Source: Candidatus Mediterraneibacter excrementigallinarum (lineage in GTDB: Bacteria; Bacillota; Clostridia; Lachnospirales; Lachnospiraceae). Taken from it: a stretch of DNA of 33,889 nucleotides. Numbering within the stretch: position 1 is the first letter of the stretch; each line of letters starts with the position of its first letter. Below the pieces are notes generated by a model. It did no database searches and was not told the DNA's origin. It worked only from the letters and a program-made list of their open reading frames with translations. Both the position numbers and the translations under genes were made by a program. The stretch is taken from NCBI GenBank assembly GCA_019120075.1, contig DWVT01000203.1, forward strand, positions 1 through 33,889, given 5' to 3'. Positions 27,194 to 33,889 of the stretch are shown here, in pieces.

Positions 27194-27979
27194 CTACTCT
27201 ATGAGCAGACGGTCGGCTGTAACGAACTCATATCCTTCTGCCTGAAGGATATCGATGATCTGAAATGCCGCCTGAACGGAAGTATCATAGCAGTCGTGCA
27301 GAAGAATGATATCATTTTCCTGCACATCCGTCACTACTTTCCTCACGATCTCATCCACATTTTTAGTTGTCCAGTCCAGAGGATCCACGGTCCATTTCAC
27401 GTAGATCTTATCGATTTCCTCAACAAGAGAAGAAGGGAACGCACCAAAGGGAGGTCTCACCAGAGAAGTCTCTTCCCCGGTAATTTCCCGGATCACTTCA
27501 TCAGTCATCGCCAGTTCTCTGTGTGCATCCTCATAACCGAGCTTTGACAGATCCACATGGTGGTATGTATGGTTTCCGATCTCGTGTCCTTCCTCATTCA
27601 TCCTCTTTATGATCTCCCGGTTATCCTCTTTTTCAATGTTTTCTCCGATCACGAAAAAAGTAGCCTGAACATTCCGCTCTTTAAGCCCGTCCAGAAGGAC
27701 CGGCGTGGATCCCGCGTCGGGTCCGTCATCAAAAGTCAGAGCGATCATCGGCCCCGGACTGTTGGCCCCCGCGCTTTTTCCGGAAATCTCATCTGCATTG
27801 CTTTCCCTGACTCTTTCATCGTTCTGGATCTGACCTCTCTTCTCCCTCTGTAAGGCAGCGTTCATATTTTCAAAATAATCCGTTACCGGGAGAAAAAGCA
27901 GGATAAAAAGCAGGCCCGCGGCCTGCATCCATTGTTTCAGTTCCCGCCGCGTACCGTGTCCCTCCGTCCGCCCTGCCAT
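27194..27979 (-). CDS. Polysaccharide (NodB-type) deacetylase, membrane-anchored
   Basis: A 261-residue CE4 enzyme removing N-acetyl groups from peptidoglycan or another glycan outside the cell. One N-terminal membrane segment (about 20-34, AGLLFILLFLPV) serves as signal anchor, followed by a charged spacer. Catalytic motifs are all present: TFDDGP with the base and metal Asp; HTYHH; RPPFG; DPLDW; and ILLHD. There is no clear ribosome site before the first ATG, so the true start may be a little different. It heads the run toward tcdA and rarA. Confidence 0.9.
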   Translation of the reverse strand: MAGRTEGHGTRRELKQWMQAAGLLFILLFLPVTDYFENMNAALQREKRGQIQNDERVRESNADEISGKSAGANSPGPMIALTFDDGPDAGSTPVLLDGLKERNVQATFFVIGENIEKEDNREIIKRMNEEGHEIGNHTYHHVDLSKLGYEDAHRELAMTDEVIREITGEETSLVRPPFGAFPSSLVEEIDKIYVKWTVDPLDWTTKNVDEIVRKVVTDVQENDIILLHDCYDTSVQAAFQIIDILQAEGYEFVTADRLLIE

Positions 27980-28067
27980 CCGGCATATAAGGCTCTTCCA
28001 GTCTCTTCCTATTCATATGCAGTTTTTTTGTTTCTCATTCCGTTTCAAAATGACATCTTTCTCTTTT

Positions 28068-28913
28068 TCATGTAGTCTGAGAGCGCTTTCTTTTTCTGTA
28101 TTCCGAAGGACTGATCTGTTTCTGCTTCTTAAAAGCCTTTGAAAAATAAAGATTATTCTCAAATCCTACCGAATATGCTATCGCAGAGACAGACAGGTTT
28201 GTCTCCTTGAGCAGATGGCAGGCCTGCTTGATCCGGTATTCCGAGAGATATTCCTTGGGTGATTTCCGCAGATACGCCTGAAAAGAACGGAAAAGATGAC
28301 TCCGGCTGATTCCCACATATGCCGCCACATCCTCCACTGTGATCGGGTAAGAATAGTTTGTCCCGATATATGTCTCCGCCTTTTCAACATAAGTCATCTG
28401 GACATCCTTCTCCCGAACTTCTCTCTCACAGTAATGCATGAACACGGCGAGCATGCTGTAGAGCGCGCCCGCCATGGCGACCGTTGCCTCAAACGTATTT
28501 CCCTTGACCGCATAGATATGTTCCAGTCCGTCCCGAATCCTGTCGCCCGGGATACGGCCTTTGCGAATATACGGGTTCTCTTTCGTAAACTCGGTGCTGT
28601 GTATGATGGAGGCTGCGTCCGTTCCCATAAATCCTGCCCAGGCATACTCCCACGGTTCGTCTTTATCTGCAAAATACTTTACCTCTTCACCCGGAAAAAT
28701 GATAAAGGTATCGCCCTCTTCCAGACGGAACGTATGGCTTCCGGCCGTATAATATCCTTTCCCCGAAAGAATATGGTGGATGCAGTAGTGATCCCTCACT
28801 CCGGGCCCCCACTGATACTCCGGCTCGCATTTCTGATGTCCCACATTATATACGGAAAGAGAATTTAAGAGATCCTCCCCTACTTTATACGAATATTTAT
28901 ATGTATCTGCCAT
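28068..28913 (-). CDS. AraC family transcriptional regulator, likely of galKT
   Basis: About 281 residues: an N-terminal cupin-like sugar-sensing domain (VRDHYCIHHILSGKGYY, then EGDTFIIFPGE) and a C-terminal pair of helix-turn-helix motifs (ITVEDVAAYVGISRSHLFRSF and VSAIAYSVGFENNLYFSKAFKK, in separate halves). An ATG at 28934 is in frame but lies upstream of the GGAGG, so I start at 28913. It is divergent from galK with a 226-base gap that holds two direct repeats next to the galK promoter. Control of galactose genes is inferred from this arrangement. Confidence 0.92.
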   Translation of the reverse strand: MADTYKYSYKVGEDLLNSLSVYNVGHQKCEPEYQWGPGVRDHYCIHHILSGKGYYTAGSHTFRLEEGDTFIIFPGEEVKYFADKDEPWEYAWAGFMGTDAASIIHSTEFTKENPYIRKGRIPGDRIRDGLEHIYAVKGNTFEATVAMAGALYSMLAVFMHYCEREVREKDVQMTYVEKAETYIGTNYSYPITVEDVAAYVGISRSHLFRSFQAYLRKSPKEYLSEYRIKQACHLLKETNLSVSAIAYSVGFENNLYFSKAFKKQKQISPSEYRKRKRSQTT

Positions 28914-28957
28914 GTTCTGTCTGTCCCTCCGCATTCTCTTATCAGGTCGCTTCTTTT

Positions 28958-28986
28958 ACTATACTTCCTTTTTCATATTCCCACAA
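28958..28986 (-). promoter_or_regulatory. Promoter of the araC-type gene
   Basis: Minus-strand TATAGT (28958-28963), a 17-base spacer and TTGTGG (28981-28986). The start would lie about 38 bases before the ATG. Confidence 0.5.
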
Positions 28987-29012
28987 GTTTTTTCTTTTCC
29001 GAGGTTTTATAT

Positions 29013-29057
29013 TGCACAACATTTTTACATATTTCTGCACGTATTTTTTATATACTC
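29013..29057 (+). promoter_or_regulatory. Two direct repeats, probable AraC-type operators of galK
   Basis: TGCAC-(2-3)-ATTTTT-A/T-rich units start at 29013 and 29036, 23 bases apart (about two helical turns) in the same orientation. Two direct half-sites are how AraC proteins bind. The second runs into the weak -35 of the galK promoter, the layout of class II activation. That the neighbouring regulator binds here is inferred. Confidence 0.55.
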
Positions 29058-29080
29058 TTTTCTCCTCAGAGATATATAAT
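29052..29080 (+). promoter_or_regulatory. galK promoter with poor -35
   Basis: TATAAT (29075-29080) is perfect, but the -35 position 17 bases away reads ATACTC (29052-29057). A good -10 with a poor -35 fits an activator-dependent promoter. The galK ribosome site AGGAGG lies 8 bases before the ATG at 29140. Confidence 0.6.
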
Positions 29081-29139
29081 AGAAACAGAAAGCGACAGTC
29101 GGTTCAGCAATTTTCACAACATTTCAGGAGGAAATCAGA

Positions 29140-30312
29140 ATGAAGAAAAAGTTATTTGACAAATTTGCAGAGCTTTTCGGAAGTGCGGACAATGCACATT
29201 TCTATTTCTCACCAGGACGGGTCAACCTGATCGGTGAACACACAGACTATAACGGAGGTCACGTTTTTCCATGCGCACTGACGCTTGGCACATACGGCGC
29301 AGCGCGCAGAAGAGACGACCGTCTGATCCATTTCTATTCCATGAACCTGGATTCTTTCGGAGTGGTCGAGGTCTCTCTTGATGATCTTACATATAAAAAG
29401 GCCTATAACTGGGCGAACTATCCGCTTGGCGTTGTCTGGGCTTTCGACGAGAAGGGCTACAAGCTGGAGAACGGGTTTGACATGGTCATCTGGGGAAATA
29501 TCCCCAACGGATCCGGTCTCTCCTCTTCCGCATCACTGGAAGTTCTGACAGGAGTGATCCTGACGGATCTTTACGGCATCGACACACTGACCATGACTGA
29601 CCTCGCCTTTATCGGTCAGTATTCTGAGAATAACTTCAACGGCTGCAACTGCGGTATCATGGATCAGTTTGCCGTTGCAATGGGAAAGAAAGACAATGCC
29701 ATCTTCCTTGACACAAATACAATGAAATATGAATATGCTCCCATCGTCCTTGACGATGCAAAGATCATTATCACAAACAGCAAGGTGAAACACAGCCTTG
29801 TAGATTCCGCCTACAATGACAGGCGCCAGGAGTGTGCGGATGCGCTGGCCGCACTCCAGACAGAACTGGACATCAAAGCACTGGGCGATCTGACACCGGA
29901 TGAATTTGAGGCACACAAAGGACTGATCAAGGATCCGGTACAGCTGAAACGCGCGAAACATGCTGTATATGAGAACCAGAGGACGATCGACGCGGTAGCT
30001 GCCCTGAAAGAAGGAAATATCACAAAGTTCGGGGAACTGATGAACCAGTCTCATATTTCCCTGCGCGACGACTATGAAGTTTCCTGTGAAGAGATCGATA
30101 TCCTTGTGGATCTTGCATGGAAGATCCCGGGTGTGATTGGTTCCCGTATCACAGGCGGCGGTTTCGGCGGATGTACGGTCAGCATCGTAAAGAACGACGC
30201 GGTCGACACATTTATCGAGAGCATCGGAAAGACTTACAAAGAGGAAGTCGGACATGAAGCGGAGTTCTACACCGTTGATATCGGCGACGGAGCTTCCCGC
30301 ATTGACGGGTAA
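29140..30312 (+). CDS. galK: Galactokinase
   Basis: A 390-residue GHMP kinase that phosphorylates D-galactose to galactose-1-phosphate with ATP. The galactokinase signature GRVNLIGEHTDYNGG (26-40), the phosphate-binding NGSGLSSSASLEV and the C-terminal GGGFGGCTV are intact. Length is typical. First gene of the galKT unit; galE and an aldose epimerase are not in the window. Confidence 0.97.
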   Translation: MKKKLFDKFAELFGSADNAHFYFSPGRVNLIGEHTDYNGGHVFPCALTLGTYGAARRRDDRLIHFYSMNLDSFGVVEVSLDDLTYKKAYNWANYPLGVVWAFDEKGYKLENGFDMVIWGNIPNGSGLSSSASLEVLTGVILTDLYGIDTLTMTDLAFIGQYSENNFNGCNCGIMDQFAVAMGKKDNAIFLDTNTMKYEYAPIVLDDAKIIITNSKVKHSLVDSAYNDRRQECADALAALQTELDIKALGDLTPDEFEAHKGLIKDPVQLKRAKHAVYENQRTIDAVAALKEGNITKFGELMNQSHISLRDDYEVSCEEIDILVDLAWKIPGVIGSRITGGGFGGCTVSIVKNDAVDTFIESIGKTYKEEVGHEAEFYTVDIGDGASRIDG

Positions 30313-30336
30313 TTTCCTGTCAGTTCATGTCTGTAT

Positions 30337-30366
30337 GAGAAGGCAGACTTCTTTGTCTGCCTTCTC
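30337..30366 (+). other. Perfect hairpin between galK and galT
   Basis: A 12-bp perfect stem (30337-30348 with 30355-30366) with a 6-base loop, not followed by a T-run. It is therefore unlikely to be a classical terminator. It may protect galK mRNA or tune the galK:galT ratio. Confidence 0.6.
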
Positions 30367-30429
30367 TGATGATAAAAACAGAACCCGTTCTTTCAATATG
30401 ATTTCAACAATAACAAGGAGGTTACAGCA

Positions 30430-31920
30430 ATGATCTATGAAGCGGTCAAGAAACTGGTACAGTACGGAATCGATACCGGGCTCACCCCGGAGTCAGAAAG
30501 GATCTATACGACCAACCTTATCCTCGATGTGATGAAAGAGGATGAATATGAGGATGTGGACTGCGACCTGAGCAATATTGTCCTGGAAGACGTGCTCCGC
30601 GAACTTTTGGACGAGGCGGTAAAGAGAGGTCTGATCGAGGACAGTGTCACGTACAGGGATCTCTTTGACACACGTCTTATGAACTGTCTGATGCCCCGCC
30701 CGGCACAGGTTCAGGAAAGATTCTGGAAAGAATACGAAAAGTCTCCTGAAGATGCCACAGCCTACTACTACAAGCTGAGCCAGGACAGCGACTATATCCG
30801 CCGGTACCGCATCAAAAAAGACCGGAAGTGGACGGTCGATACTCAGTACGGCACACTGGATATTACCATCAATCTGTCCAAACCGGAAAAAGACCCGAAA
30901 GCAATAGCGGCTGCCGGAAAGGCGAAATCAGCATCGTATCCGAAATGCCAGCTCTGCATGGAAAATGAAGGATACGCAGGCCGCACCAATCATCCCGCAA
31001 GAGAGAACCACAGGATCATCCCGATCCAGATCCAGGGAAGCAAATGGGGATTCCAGTACTCTCCCTATGTATATTACAACGAGCACTGTATCGTATTTAA
31101 CGGAGAACATATCCCGATGAGGATCGACCGGAAGGCATTTACAAAACTGTTCGATTTCATCAAGCTTTTCCCCCACTATTTCCTGGGATCCAATGCTGAT
31201 CTTCCGATCGTAGGCGGTTCCATCTTAAGCCACGACCACTTCCAGGGAGGAAATTATACTTTCGCCATGGCGAAAGCACCGATTATAGAGAACTTTACCG
31301 TTGCAGGCTATGAGGACGTCAACGCAGGCATCGTGAAATGGCCGCTTTCTGTAATCCGTCTCCAGAGCAAAGACGTTGAGAGGATCATCGATCTCGCTGA
31401 TCATATCCTGACCAAATGGCGTGGTTATACTGACGAGGCTGCCTTCATCTATGCAGAGACAGACGGAACTCCTCATAATACGATCACTCCTATCGCACGG
31501 AAACGGGGAGACCTCTATGAGCTGGATCTGACACTGCGCAACAATATCACAACGGAGGAACATCCGCTGGGCGTATATCATCCCCACGCAAAACTCCATC
31601 ATATCAAGAAAGAGAATATCGGTCTGATCGAAGTCATGGGACTTGCAGTACTGCCTGCACGTCTCAAAGGCGAAATGGAACTTCTGAAGGAATACATCCT
31701 GGAAGGGAAAGATATCCGCAGCAACGAACAGATTGAAAAACATGCGGACTGGGTAGACGAGTTCCTTCCAAATTATTCTGATATCAACGCGGACAACATC
31801 GAATATATTCTGGAGCAGGAAGTAGGAAAAGTCTTCTGCCAGGTACTCGAGGACGCCGGAGTATATAAATGTACAGAAGACGGACTGAAAGCATTCCACC
31901 GTTTCATCGACATCCTCTAA
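30430..31920 (+). CDS. galT: UDP-glucose--hexose-1-phosphate uridylyltransferase, class II
   Basis: A 496-residue Firmicutes-type GalT, which moves UMP from UDP-glucose to galactose-1-phosphate. The class II family is longer than the ~350-aa class I and lacks its HPHxQ motif. It shows SHDHFQGG (about 266-273) and TNHPARENHR, and the cysteine pair CQLCMENEG. It follows galK by 117 bases with its own AAGGAGG 8 bases before the ATG. A terminator lies at 31943-31990. Confidence 0.96.
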   Translation: MIYEAVKKLVQYGIDTGLTPESERIYTTNLILDVMKEDEYEDVDCDLSNIVLEDVLRELLDEAVKRGLIEDSVTYRDLFDTRLMNCLMPRPAQVQERFWKEYEKSPEDATAYYYKLSQDSDYIRRYRIKKDRKWTVDTQYGTLDITINLSKPEKDPKAIAAAGKAKSASYPKCQLCMENEGYAGRTNHPARENHRIIPIQIQGSKWGFQYSPYVYYNEHCIVFNGEHIPMRIDRKAFTKLFDFIKLFPHYFLGSNADLPIVGGSILSHDHFQGGNYTFAMAKAPIIENFTVAGYEDVNAGIVKWPLSVIRLQSKDVERIIDLADHILTKWRGYTDEAAFIYAETDGTPHNTITPIARKRGDLYELDLTLRNNITTEEHPLGVYHPHAKLHHIKKENIGLIEVMGLAVLPARLKGEMELLKEYILEGKDIRSNEQIEKHADWVDEFLPNYSDINADNIEYILEQEVGKVFCQVLEDAGVYKCTEDGLKAFHRFIDIL

Positions 31921-31942
31921 AAGATTTTGCATAATAGAAAAC

Positions 31943-31995
31943 AACCCGGGAGACAGGCCGTGAATATAAAGCCGTAACATCTCCCGGGTTTTCTT
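31943..31995. terminator. Terminator after galT (bidirectional)
   Basis: Perfect 11-bp stem (31943-31953 with 31980-31990), loop of 26 bases with an inner GGC/GCC, followed by TTTTCTTT on plus. On the minus strand GTTTTC follows, so it can also end the blaR1-like pseudogene transcript. Confidence 0.88.
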
Positions 31996-32965
31996 TATTG
32001 CTCCTCTTCAGGATAAATCGAAATATCCAATTCATCATTATCTCCATAATCAGCTTCAGCATGATACGTATTATCATTCTGTACTGTTACTTCCACATCT
32101 GTCAGGCCGTCTTTTGACTGAAAATGTCTGGTACCTGTAGTACCTTTCTCGCCTATTTCCACCATTCCGGCACTGACTTCGGAGCTTTTTCCCGGTGCAG
32201 CAGTGCTTCCGCCGGCGAATACCGTCATTGCCGTACCTGCCAGATCAAGCAAAGTTTCTGCATATTTTTCTTCTGCTTTTCTCCGTATATTTCGAGGACT
32301 CTTTCATCACATGAAAGTTCGATATCCCGGTCGAAGAACAGATACATCATCCATGCAAGGGGATTAAACCAGTGGATGCAGGCTGCCATGAGCATGATCA
32401 TCTTTAAAACATTATCAACTCTCCTGATATGGACCATCTCATGAGCAAGAACATATTTTAAGTCTATGCGGTCTGCCCTGAGCTGCTTTGGAAGAATAAT
32501 CCGCGATTGTACCATACCGACTGTCAGCGGTGTAGATGTTCTGTCAGAAACATATATCTTCACTCTCTCCGGGATCTTCACCAGCATCCGTAAAATCTCA
32601 TCCTCATCTTTTGATACAGGCAGGGCGTCAGCCAGCCGCTGAGATTCTCTGTAATAACGTATTCCAAAGATAAACAGCAATATTGCAATCCCAGAGATCC
32701 ATAAGATCCATAGCACCATCCTCCAGTCAATAATTCCGGCAGCCGGCCTGCTCACGTCTAACACTGCTTTTTCAGCATGTACAACTACCGGAGAAACTAT
32801 CCCGTAACGAAGAGGTAAATCAAAAGGGATCAACAATCGCAATGCGGCAATCTCCCACAACAACACAAATACTTTTTTGGGAAGCCGTTTTATCGCCAAC
32901 ATTCGCAATGCCAAGATCAGAATGATCAGAATCCCGCCGGAAATACTCATGTGCATCAACATCAT
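31995..32965 (-). pseudogene. BlaR1/M56 family antirepressor peptidase, frameshifted
   Basis: A membrane zinc peptidase of the BlaR1/MecR1 type. The first frame (to 32225) has several membrane segments, the zinc motif HEMVHIRR and FDRDIELSCDERVLE with the third ligand. It then leaves the family sequence after GEKQKK. A shift at a run of five A's (minus strand; 32265-32269) restores YAETLLDLAG and stays open to 31995, so one A seems lost. The remaining tail (VFAGGSTAAPGKSSE..., ending in an acidic PEEEQ) does not look like the usual BlaR1 middle or a penicillin sensor, so an internal deletion is likely too. Start chosen at 32965, after GAGGTGG. A sequencing error could mimic the shift. Confidence 0.7.
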
Positions 32966-32972
32966 ATCCACC

Positions 32973-33278
32973 TCATTGCATTTGATCAATCATATCTCTT
33001 AGCTGCTTCAGTTCTTCCGCGTCTAGCATTGATTTATCCGACAACAGAGCGGCAAAAAACTGCTGCTTTGATCCGTCAAACATTCTCTTAATCAGTTCAT
33101 GCGTCTCATACGCCTGAACTTCCTCCTTTGAGATGACAGCACGGCAGATAAATTTAGGCTCGATCCGCTCGATCGCTCCTTTTTCAATACACTTTTTAAT
33201 CACAGTATATGTGGTATTTCTGTTCCACCCGATTTCCTGATTCAGTATCTTAGCAATCTGACCTGCAGTCAGATCACG
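32973..33278 (-). pseudogene. BlaI/MecI family repressor missing its N-terminus
   Basis: The winged-helix repressor partner of BlaR1. From 33278 the frame reads RDLTAGQIAKILNQEIGWNRNTTYT and on through IKKCIEKGAIERIEP to a normal C-terminus (KQLRDMIDQMQ), about 101 residues. A stop codon (33279-33281) sits immediately before, where the first ~17-20 residues should be. None of the three frames upstream resembles a BlaI N-terminus. A GTG at 33203 is the first start-like codon and would drop the recognition helix. It lies 8 bases from the blaR1-like frame, the normal pairing. Confidence 0.75.
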
Positions 33279-33284
33279 TCAACG

Positions 33285-33380
33285 CCTTTTTACTATTAAA
33301 GTAGTCCTCTGTTGATATAAGAACTGACACACTGTCGAAGACAGCAAACAGATACACAAGCACCTAATACAACTACAACC
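33285..33380. other. Unassigned sequence at the broken end of blaI
   Basis: Between the BlaI break and element E2 I see no recognised gene. On minus one frame is open from about 33371 to 33279, and a small CTGTC-GAA-GACAG hairpin lies at 33332-33344. It may be the edge of a past insertion or deletion. No inverted terminal repeat or target duplication is evident. Confidence 0.4.
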
Positions 33381-33554
33381 CTGCCGGAGACAAAAAACAG
33401 CCGGAACACAGGTATCGCTTAAAGGGCCGTAGAGCAACATCAGCACTTAGGCTGCGTCCTTTGCAGCCTTATGTACTGCTATGTTGCGGCCCGAGCGAAA
33501 GCGCGCCCGCAAGCGATACCTGTATTCCGGCGGATTATTTTGCATCTCCGTCAG
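33381..33554 (-). ncRNA. Structured element E2 (candidate non-coding RNA), second copy of the E1 family
   Basis: Folds as a rod: basal stem (33381-33390 with 33545-33554, 9 of 10), P1 of 21 bp (33400-33420 with 33511-33531, one U-G on minus), P2 (33424-33429/33487-33492 and 33435-33440/33481-33486, with a 5-base bulge), an AGCA/TGCT step and P3 GGCTGC/GCAGCC (33450-33455, 33463-33468) with a 7-base loop. A GC-GAAA-GC mini hairpin sits at 33495-33502. It shares seven ordered blocks with 7170-7357. On minus, T6 (33392-33397) follows P1, so it could also end fumarase transcripts. Begins 5 bases after the fumarase stop. Family not recognised. Confidence 0.6.
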
Positions 33555-33558
33555 CTAA

Positions 33559-33889
33559 TTATTTCTTAGAATCAAGATAAGCTTTTCTTCCCTCTTCGTA
33601 AAGGTTATTTCCCTCGCTGTCAATAATAACAACGAGCGGCATATCCTCAACGTAAAGCTTTCTCAGCGCCTCTGCGCCGAGATCTTCGTATGCGATAAGC
33701 TCAGCTTTCTTGATACATTTTGCAAGAAGAGCTCCCGCGCCGCCAATGGCTCCGAAATAAACGCCGCTGTACTTTTTCATGGCTTCTACAACTTCCGGAA
33801 GACGTGCGCCTTTTCCAATCATTCCGCGGGCTCCTACTGACATCATTGTCGGAGCGTATGCATCCATACGTCCGCTGGTCGTCGGGCCT
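33559..33889 (-). CDS. fumB: Class I fumarate hydratase, beta subunit, C-terminal part
   Basis: The 4Fe-4S fumarase interconverting fumarate and malate (two-subunit form in anaerobes). The visible part runs from GPTTSGRMDAYAP at the window edge to GRKAYLDSKK. GPTTSGRMD is the substrate-binding signature of the beta chain, and GKG and YFGAIGGAGALL follow as in FumA/L-tartrate dehydratase beta. About 109 residues are present and the 5' part lies outside the window. A tartrate dehydratase beta subunit is the alternative. Confidence 0.93.
   Translation of the reverse strand, partial: GPTTSGRMDAYAPTMMSVGARGMIGKGARLPEVVEAMKKYSGVYFGAIGGAGALLAKCIKKAELIAYEDLGAEALRKLYVEDMPLVVIIDSEGNNLYEEGRKAYLDSKK

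Noticed and set aside
33284-33371. Minus-strand frame upstream of BlaI as its missing N-terminus by frameshift
   Set aside because: The encoded residues do not resemble a BlaI N-terminus in any frame, so truncation fits better than a simple shift.

Overview
The window looks like chromosomal DNA from an anaerobic gut-type Firmicute, most likely Lachnospiraceae/Clostridia. This rests on the gene order rho-rpmE-DUF1385-prmC-prfA, a Gram-positive PolC, class II GalT, an indolepyruvate:ferredoxin oxidoreductase with two 4Fe-4S clusters, strong AGGAGG-type ribosome sites and moderate GC. I see no tRNA, rRNA, CRISPR array, prophage or intact insertion sequence. Most genes lie on the minus strand.

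Layout from left to right. 1-1130: the 5' part of cysK (minus) and a cold-shock gene (plus) that ends at a bidirectional terminator. 1135-7083: a six-gene minus-strand operon, read in the order paaK-iorA-iorB-ACT-paaK-ACT, for arylpyruvate oxidation and aryl-acid/CoA interconversion. 7084-7603: a gene-free, highly structured stretch. 7604-23455: glyA (own promoter), then a long minus-strand housekeeping run. In transcription order this is rho, rpmE, DUF1385, prmC, prfA, DUF2156, an aminotransferase, hisC, a small membrane exporter-like gene, an anchored hypothetical, ispG and polC. 23666-25106: a plus-strand pair, TIGR01212 radical SAM and DUF4364. 25083-27979: minus-strand rarA, tcdA and a polysaccharide deacetylase. 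28068-31990: an araC-type regulator divergent from galK-galT (Leloir pathway). 31995-33278: remains of a BlaI/BlaR1 regulatory pair. 33285-33558: non-coding sequence with a second structured element. 33559-33889: the C-terminal part of a class I fumarase beta subunit.

The most notable observation is that the two gene-free stretches (about 7170-7357 on plus and 33381-33554 on minus) are diverged copies of one structured element. At least seven short sequence blocks occur in both, in the same order and orientation. The stems between them differ in sequence but stay paired (covariation). I do not recognise the family. It is the best candidate here for an undescribed non-coding RNA or RNA-like repeat.

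Functionally, the left operon would take transaminated aromatic amino acids (arylpyruvates) to arylacetyl-CoA with reduced ferredoxin. Two AMP-forming ligases would then interconvert arylacetyl-CoA and arylacetate, with the ACT proteins as likely amino-acid sensors. The rho-to-polC run supplies transcription termination, ribosome parts, translation release, isoprenoid synthesis and replication. The gal genes are probably activated by the divergent AraC protein through two direct repeats next to the galK promoter.
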